A DNA stretch of 64,000 nt from Geothrix sp. (GTDB lineage: Bacteria > Acidobacteriota > Holophagae > Holophagales > Holophagaceae). Positions 60,018-64,000 of the stretch are shown in pieces. The stretch's first letter is position 1, and every line of letters begins with the position of its first letter. A program made the translations under genes and the position numbers. The notes beneath the pieces are model-generated. The model was not told the origin of the DNA. It made no database searches and worked only from the letters and a program-made list of their open reading frames with translations. The stretch lies in NCBI RefSeq assembly GCF_030219325.1, contig NZ_CP126625.1:1042857-1106856 (forward strand), read 5' to 3'.

Positions 60018-62171
60018 ATGTTGCTTCGGAACGTCGCATTTGGTTTGGTTCTGGGCCTGTCCGCGACAGGGGCCGTACCCCTCGTGGCCCAGGGGAAAGA
60101 CACCGGGGATGCCTCTTCTGGGATCTCTGCCTCCGCGCTGACCGCCAGCATCCGACGCGCGCTGGCCATCCCGGCCAACAACCGCACCGGCACCATCGCG
60201 GACATCGAGCACATCGTGATCCTGACGCAGGAGAACCGATCCTTCGACCACTACTTCGGGGCCCTGAGAGGCGTGCGCGGGTTCGGCGATCCACGGGCGG
60301 TGACGCTGCCCTCGGGCAAGCCCGTGTGGCAGCAGCCCAGCGGTACCGGACATCTCATGCCCTATCGTCCCGACGTGGCCGACATGGGCATGACGTTCCT
60401 CCAGGATACGCCCCACGGCTGGAACGATTCCCATCTGGCATGGAATGCCGGCCACTACGATCAGTGGGTGCCCGCCAAGGGCCCCGTGGCGATGACCTAC
60501 ATGACCCGGAAGGACATCCCGTACCACTACGCCCTGGCCGATGCCTTCACCGTCTGCGACGCCTACTACTGCTCCCTGCTGGGCCCGACTGATCCCAACC
60601 GCTACCACATGTGGACGGGCTGGGTCGGCAACGACGGCAAGGCCGGTGGTCCCGTCATCACCAACGCCGAGGTGGGCTACGACTGGTCGACCTATCCCGA
60701 GCGCCTGCAGAAGGCGGGCATCACCTGGAAGGTCTACCAGGATGTGGGCACGGGGCTCGACGCTGCGGGCTACTGGGGGTGGACGGATGATCCCTACATC
60801 GGCAACTACGGCGACAACTCGCTGCTCTACTTCCATCAGTACCAGGACGCCCTGCCTGGTACGCCACTGGCCGACCGTGCGAAGACCGGAACCAACGTCA
60901 CCGTGAGCGGTACGCTGCTCGATCAGTTCCGCACGGATGTGCGCAGCGGCAAGCTGCCGCAGGTGTCCTGGATCTCCGCGCCGGAAGCCTATTCCGAGCA
61001 CCCCAACTGGCCCGTCAACTACGGTGCCTGGTACATCTCCCAGTTTCTCGATGCGCTGACGGAAAATCCGGAAGTGTGGAGCAAGACGGTGGTGTTCCTC
61101 AACTACGACGAGAACGGCGGCTTCTTCGACCATATGGTGCCGCCGACGCCGCCCCAGACCCGGGACCAGGGTCTCTCGACGGTGCCGACCACCCATGAAA
61201 TCTTTCCGGGTGATGCGGCCGGCCACGTGAGTGCCCCCTATGGCCTGGGGGTGCGGGTCCCGATGATCGTGATTTCGCCCTGGAGCAAGGGTGGCTATGT
61301 GAATTCCCAGGTGTTCGACCACACTTCGCTCATCCGGTTCCTGGAAGCCCGCTTCGGCTCGGACGATCCAGACCTCATCGAGGGCAACATCACGCCCTGG
61401 CGGCGGGCTGTGGCCGGTGATCTCACCACGACCTTCAATTTCGAACGCCCCAACGCCACCGTGGTGCCCCTGCCGGCGACGGACGCCTACCGTCCCCAGG
61501 ACCGGCTGCGCCACCCGGACTTCATGGCGGTGCCGCCCGCTGTTCAAGGCATGCCAGCCCAGGAACCGGGGGTTCGTCCAGCGCGTGCCTTGCCCTACAC
61601 CCTGCATGCCACCGGCAGCATCCATCCCGTGGACAACACATTCCGGATCGGCTTTGAAAATGCCGGTGAGGCGACCGCTGTCTTCCAGGTGCGATCCGGC
61701 GATGGCAGCCTGCCCCGCAGCTACACCGTGGAGCCGGGCAAACAGCTGGCGGACAGCTGGAGCGTGACGGTGAATGGGGCCACCGGCTATGACCTCTCGG
61801 TGAACGGGCCGAATGGCTTCCTGCGCGCCTTCAAGGGCTCCGTCGCCGATCCCGACAGCACGAACCTCGATGTGAGGGCGACGTACGATGACGAAGGCGT
61901 CGGTGTCACGCTCGTCATCACGAACCACCACTCACATGTGGACAAGGTGCGCGTCCAGAACAACTACACCGGTGAGACCTTCAAGCGGACCCTGGGGCCG
62001 CGAGAAAGCGTGACGAAGCACTGGTCGTCCCCGCGCCACTCCGGGTGGTATGACCTGACGATCAAGGTCGCCGACGATCCCGGCTTCGAGTACCGGTTCG
62101 CCGGGCACGTGGAAAACGGCCGGGACAGCGTGAGTGATCCGGCCATCGGAGGCTTCAACCCGAAGGACTGA
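60018..62171 (+). CDS. Phospholipase C, phosphocholine-type, exported
   Basis: Exported phosphoesterase of 717 residues. Signal peptide GLVLGLSATGAVPLVAQ. The PLC/acid phosphatase-family metal motif is ILTQENRSFDHYFG, followed by TVCDAYYC, GPTDPNRYHMWTG, the catalytic-type NYDENGGFFDHMVPP and later metal motifs VPMIVISPWSKGG and DHTSLIRFLEARF. Two beta-domains at about 520-715, with LPYTLHATGS and VTLVITNHHSHV starts, correspond to the DUF756 repeats of non-haemolytic phospholipases C. It would release phosphorylated head groups from phospholipids. AGGAGGATCC precedes the ATG. A Pho-box-like repeat and the phosphatase upstream suggest phosphate starvation control. Confidence 0.88.
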   Translation: MLLRNVAFGLVLGLSATGAVPLVAQGKDTGDASSGISASALTASIRRALAIPANNRTGTIADIEHIVILTQENRSFDHYFGALRGVRGFGDPRAVTLPSGKPVWQQPSGTGHLMPYRPDVADMGMTFLQDTPHGWNDSHLAWNAGHYDQWVPAKGPVAMTYMTRKDIPYHYALADAFTVCDAYYCSLLGPTDPNRYHMWTGWVGNDGKAGGPVITNAEVGYDWSTYPERLQKAGITWKVYQDVGTGLDAAGYWGWTDDPYIGNYGDNSLLYFHQYQDALPGTPLADRAKTGTNVTVSGTLLDQFRTDVRSGKLPQVSWISAPEAYSEHPNWPVNYGAWYISQFLDALTENPEVWSKTVVFLNYDENGGFFDHMVPPTPPQTRDQGLSTVPTTHEIFPGDAAGHVSAPYGLGVRVPMIVISPWSKGGYVNSQVFDHTSLIRFLEARFGSDDPDLIEGNITPWRRAVAGDLTTTFNFERPNATVVPLPATDAYRPQDRLRHPDFMAVPPAVQGMPAQEPGVRPARALPYTLHATGSIHPVDNTFRIGFENAGEATAVFQVRSGDGSLPRSYTVEPGKQLADSWSVTVNGATGYDLSVNGPNGFLRAFKGSVADPDSTNLDVRATYDDEGVGVTLVITNHHSHVDKVRVQNNYTGETFKRTLGPRESVTKHWSSPRHSGWYDLTIKVADDPGFEYRFAGHVENGRDSVSDPAIGGFNPKD

Positions 62172-62185
62172 GCGAAAGTCGTGGA

Positions 62186-62224
62186 GAGGGCAGTGACCTG
62201 CGGAGAATCGCGGTCACTGCCCTC
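62186..62224. terminator. Bidirectional hairpin between phospholipase C and pntB
   Basis: A perfect 13-base-pair stem (62186-62198 with 62212-62224) around a 13-base loop that can extend the stem, placed between convergent genes. No T-run on either side. Confidence 0.6.
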
Positions 62225-62249
62225 CTCCTGTACCGACGGGTGGTTGAGG

Positions 62250-63671
62250 CTAGTGCCCGCCTTCCCCCGCCAGCTTCCGGGCCAGCTCGCCCATCACGGC
62301 CTTGGCGTCGCCGAAGAGCATGAAAGTCTTGTCCAGAAAATAGAGCTCATTGTCGATGCCGGCGAAGCCTGGGGCCTTGGAGCGCTTGATGGCGTATACC
62401 GCCCTGGCCTTGTCCGCGTCGATGATGGGCATGCCGTAGATGGGGCTGCTCTTGTCCGAGCGCGCGGCCGGATTCACCACATCGTTGGCGCCGATGACCA
62501 GCACCACGTCCGCCTGGGGCATGTCGCCATTGATCTCGTCCATCTCCACCAGGTCGTCGTAGGGGATCTCAGCCTCCGCCAGCAGCACGTTCATGTGGCC
62601 AGGCATGCGACCCGCCACGGGATGGATGGCGAACTTCACGGTCACGCCCTTCTTCTTCAGCAGGTCGTAGACCTCCCGCACCTTGTGCTGGGCCTGGGCC
62701 ACGGCCATGCCATAACCCGGGACGATGACCACCAGGCTCGCCTGCTCCATGACCATGGCCGCGCTTTCCACGGTGTCCGACTTGTAGGCCTTGGCCTCAC
62801 CTTCCGCGCCGGCGGTGGTGGTCTGGCCGAAGGCGCCGAAGAGCACGTTGAAGAAGGAGCGGTTCATGGCCTTGCACATGATCACGGAGAGGATCAGGCC
62901 CGAGCTGCCGTCCAGGGCGCCGGCCGTGATGAGCAGCTTGTTGTTCAGCACGAAGCCCATGGCCACGGCGGAGAGGCCCGCGTAGGCGTTGAGGATGGAG
63001 ATCACCGTGGGCATGTCCGCGCCGCCGATGGGGATGATCAGCAGCACGCCGAAGGCCAGGGACAGCAGGATGATGCCGCCGAAGGCCCAGGGCGCCCAGG
63101 GGGCCAGCGGGTGCAGCACCAAGGCCACGCCCAGGGCCAGGGCCAGGGCGAACAGCGCCAGGTTGCTGGCGTTCTGGCCGGGGTAGGTGACGGGCCGCTG
63201 GGGGATCCACTTCACTTCCTGCAGCTTGCCCGCCGCCAGGATGGAGCCGGTGAAGGTGAGGAAACCCAGGAGGATTTCCGCCACCAGGGCCACGACGATG
63301 AAGGGGGCCAGGGCCGCCTCGTTCTTCTGCCCGTAGTAGAGGAAGAACTTGGCCGTGCCCACCAGGCCCGCCGCCAGGCCGCCGAAGGCGTGGGACAGGG
63401 CGGTCCGCTGGGGCACCGCCGTGAGGGGCACCTGGGCCAGGGGGTAGCCCACGGCCGCGCCCAGGGCGAAGGCGCCCAGGATCCACCAGTAGTGGGTGCC
63501 GCCGGTGGCCAGGACGCCGGTGAGGGTGCCCGCCACCGCCAGGGTCATGGCGCCCACGCCGGAGAACACGCCCTTGCGGGCCGATTCCGGATCGCTCATC
63601 CACTTCAGCGAGAGGATGAAGAGGGCCGTGGAGACGAGGTAGAGAAGCTGGACGAGGGTCTCGGCAGTCAC
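62250..63671 (-). CDS. pntB: NAD(P) transhydrogenase subunit beta
   Basis: Proton-translocating transhydrogenase subunit of 473 residues. About eight membrane helices (residues 1-280) carry the family stretches (LVQLLYLVSTALFILSLKWM, GAVTL-type). The C-terminal NADP-binding domain has PGYGMAVAQAQHKVRE and MPGHMNVLLAEAEIPYD, and NPAARSDKSSPIYGMPII. It transfers hydride from NADH to NADP driven by protons. The start is a GTG overlapping the stop of the upstream gene by four bases (GTGA). The operon continues off the window. Confidence 0.92.
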   Translation of the reverse strand: MTAETLVQLLYLVSTALFILSLKWMSDPESARKGVFSGVGAMTLAVAGTLTGVLATGGTHYWWILGAFALGAAVGYPLAQVPLTAVPQRTALSHAFGGLAAGLVGTAKFFLYYGQKNEAALAPFIVVALVAEILLGFLTFTGSILAAGKLQEVKWIPQRPVTYPGQNASNLALFALALALGVALVLHPLAPWAPWAFGGIILLSLAFGVLLIIPIGGADMPTVISILNAYAGLSAVAMGFVLNNKLLITAGALDGSSGLILSVIMCKAMNRSFFNVLFGAFGQTTTAGAEGEAKAYKSDTVESAAMVMEQASLVVIVPGYGMAVAQAQHKVREVYDLLKKKGVTVKFAIHPVAGRMPGHMNVLLAEAEIPYDDLVEMDEINGDMPQADVVLVIGANDVVNPAARSDKSSPIYGMPIIDADKARAVYAIKRSKAPGFAGIDNELYFLDKTFMLFGDAKAVMGELARKLAGEGGH

Positions 63672-64000
63672 TTCGCCACCTTCTCTTGCTTCTTGAACAT
63701 CTTCAGCATGCGGTCCGTGATGAGGAAGCCGCTGACGATGTTGGTGGTGGAGCAGAAGATGGCCACCAGGCCCAGGGCCGTGATGTAGCCCGGGTAGTCC
63801 TTGCCGGCGGAGACGATGATGGCGCCCACCACTGCGATGGCCGAGATGGCGTTGGTGAGGCTCATGAGGGGCGTGTGCAGCAGCCGCGATACGCGCTGGA
63901 TGACCATGAGGCCGATGAAGGTGGCCAGCATGAACACGAACACGGCGCCCATGACGTCGAGCTCTCCGTGGCCGCCACCGGCGCTTGGGGCCGCATGTTC
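63668..64000 (-). CDS. pntA2: NAD(P) transhydrogenase subunit alpha, membrane part (partial)
   Basis: Membrane subunit of transhydrogenase, cut by the window edge. At least 110 residues are visible, 94 of them after an ATG at 63952. Three membrane helices (AVFVFMLATFIGLMVIQ, LTNAISAIAVVGAIIVS, ITALGLVAIFCSTTNI) match the C-terminal domain of PntA or the separate small subunit of three-gene types. The reading frame is open to the window end, so the true start may lie outside. Coupled to pntB. Confidence 0.85.
   Translation of the reverse strand, partial: EHAAPSAGGGHGELDVMGAVFVFMLATFIGLMVIQRVSRLLHTPLMSLTNAISAIAVVGAIIVSAGKDYPGYITALGLVAIFCSTTNIVSGFLITDRMLKMFKKQEKVAK

Noticed and set aside
62181..63788. 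A 535-codon plus-strand open frame
   Set aside because: Antisense to pntB and pntA2; no recognisable motif.

Overview
The window is 64 kb of GC-rich bacterial chromosome carrying almost entirely ordinary, vertically inherited genes packed in short operons. The mix (periplasmic nitrate reductase NapAB, a multi-haem-type split-Soret cytochrome homologue, FeoAB with a Fe-S-rich companion peptide, a tungsten-type aldehyde oxidoreductase, a proton-translocating transhydrogenase, many exported lipoprotein-like or beta-barrel proteins) points to a Gram-negative respiratory anaerobe or facultative anaerobe. My inference is an acidobacterium of the Holophagae/Geothrix type; a 16S or marker-gene search would be needed to confirm this. 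No prophage, insertion sequence or CRISPR array was seen.

Layout. 1-7.2 kb: a YbiT-type ABC-F protein, a PAS/hybrid histidine kinase behind a good sigma-70 promoter, a split-Soret cytochrome homologue, the translationally coupled pair tatD-tcdA, and a tRNA-Arg(CCU) whose 5' end and upstream flank are duplicated nearby. 7.3-16.7 kb: dCMP deaminase, a SpoIID-like protein, a serine hydrolase with an unusually short N-terminus, a Gfo/Idh/MocA oxidoreductase, an M14 carboxypeptidase, YebC and a TPR-like membrane protein. 16.7-26.1 kb: ybeY (with a long basic tail), rsmG, a LysM protein, a PfkB kinase, a degenerate Smr protein, an outer-membrane barrel behind a sigma-54-like promoter, two related exported coiled-coil proteins with lysine tails, and uup. 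26.1-36.3 kb: MarR regulator, transglutaminase, Spy-like protein, recO, a large chemoreceptor-like protein with an unrecognised C-terminal half, tonB-exbD (no exbB), the RNase P RNA, a GNAT acetyltransferase and an MFS transporter. 36.3-43.2 kb: methyltransferase, a tautomerase-like/winged-helix fusion, a Fur-family regulator, adenosine deaminase, an NrnA-like DHH phosphoesterase, ribA, a DUF2721 protein, an RluB-type pseudouridine synthase and pgsA.

43.2-54.5 kb holds most of the metal and anaerobic genes: feoA-feoB-FeoB-associated peptide, an MBL hydrolase, napA-napB (no napC, napD or napGH nearby), glgC, a nitroreductase, and an aldehyde:ferredoxin oxidoreductase followed by a MoaD-like protein. 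The last two sit behind a sigma-54-type promoter and face a divergent AcoR-type sigma-54 activator, so they look like one regulated unit. 57-62 kb is a probable phosphate-scavenging group: a DUF3299 protein coupled to an exported alkaline phosphatase, then a phosphocholine-type phospholipase C with a Pho-box-like direct repeat upstream. The window ends inside the pntA2-pntB transhydrogenase operon.

The observations most worth following are the sigma-54/AcoR/AOR/MoaD module, the tautomerase-like/winged-helix fusion, the chemoreceptor-like protein with a new C-terminal region, the duplicated tRNA-Arg fragment, and basic disordered tails on two RNA-acting enzymes (YbeY and RluB).
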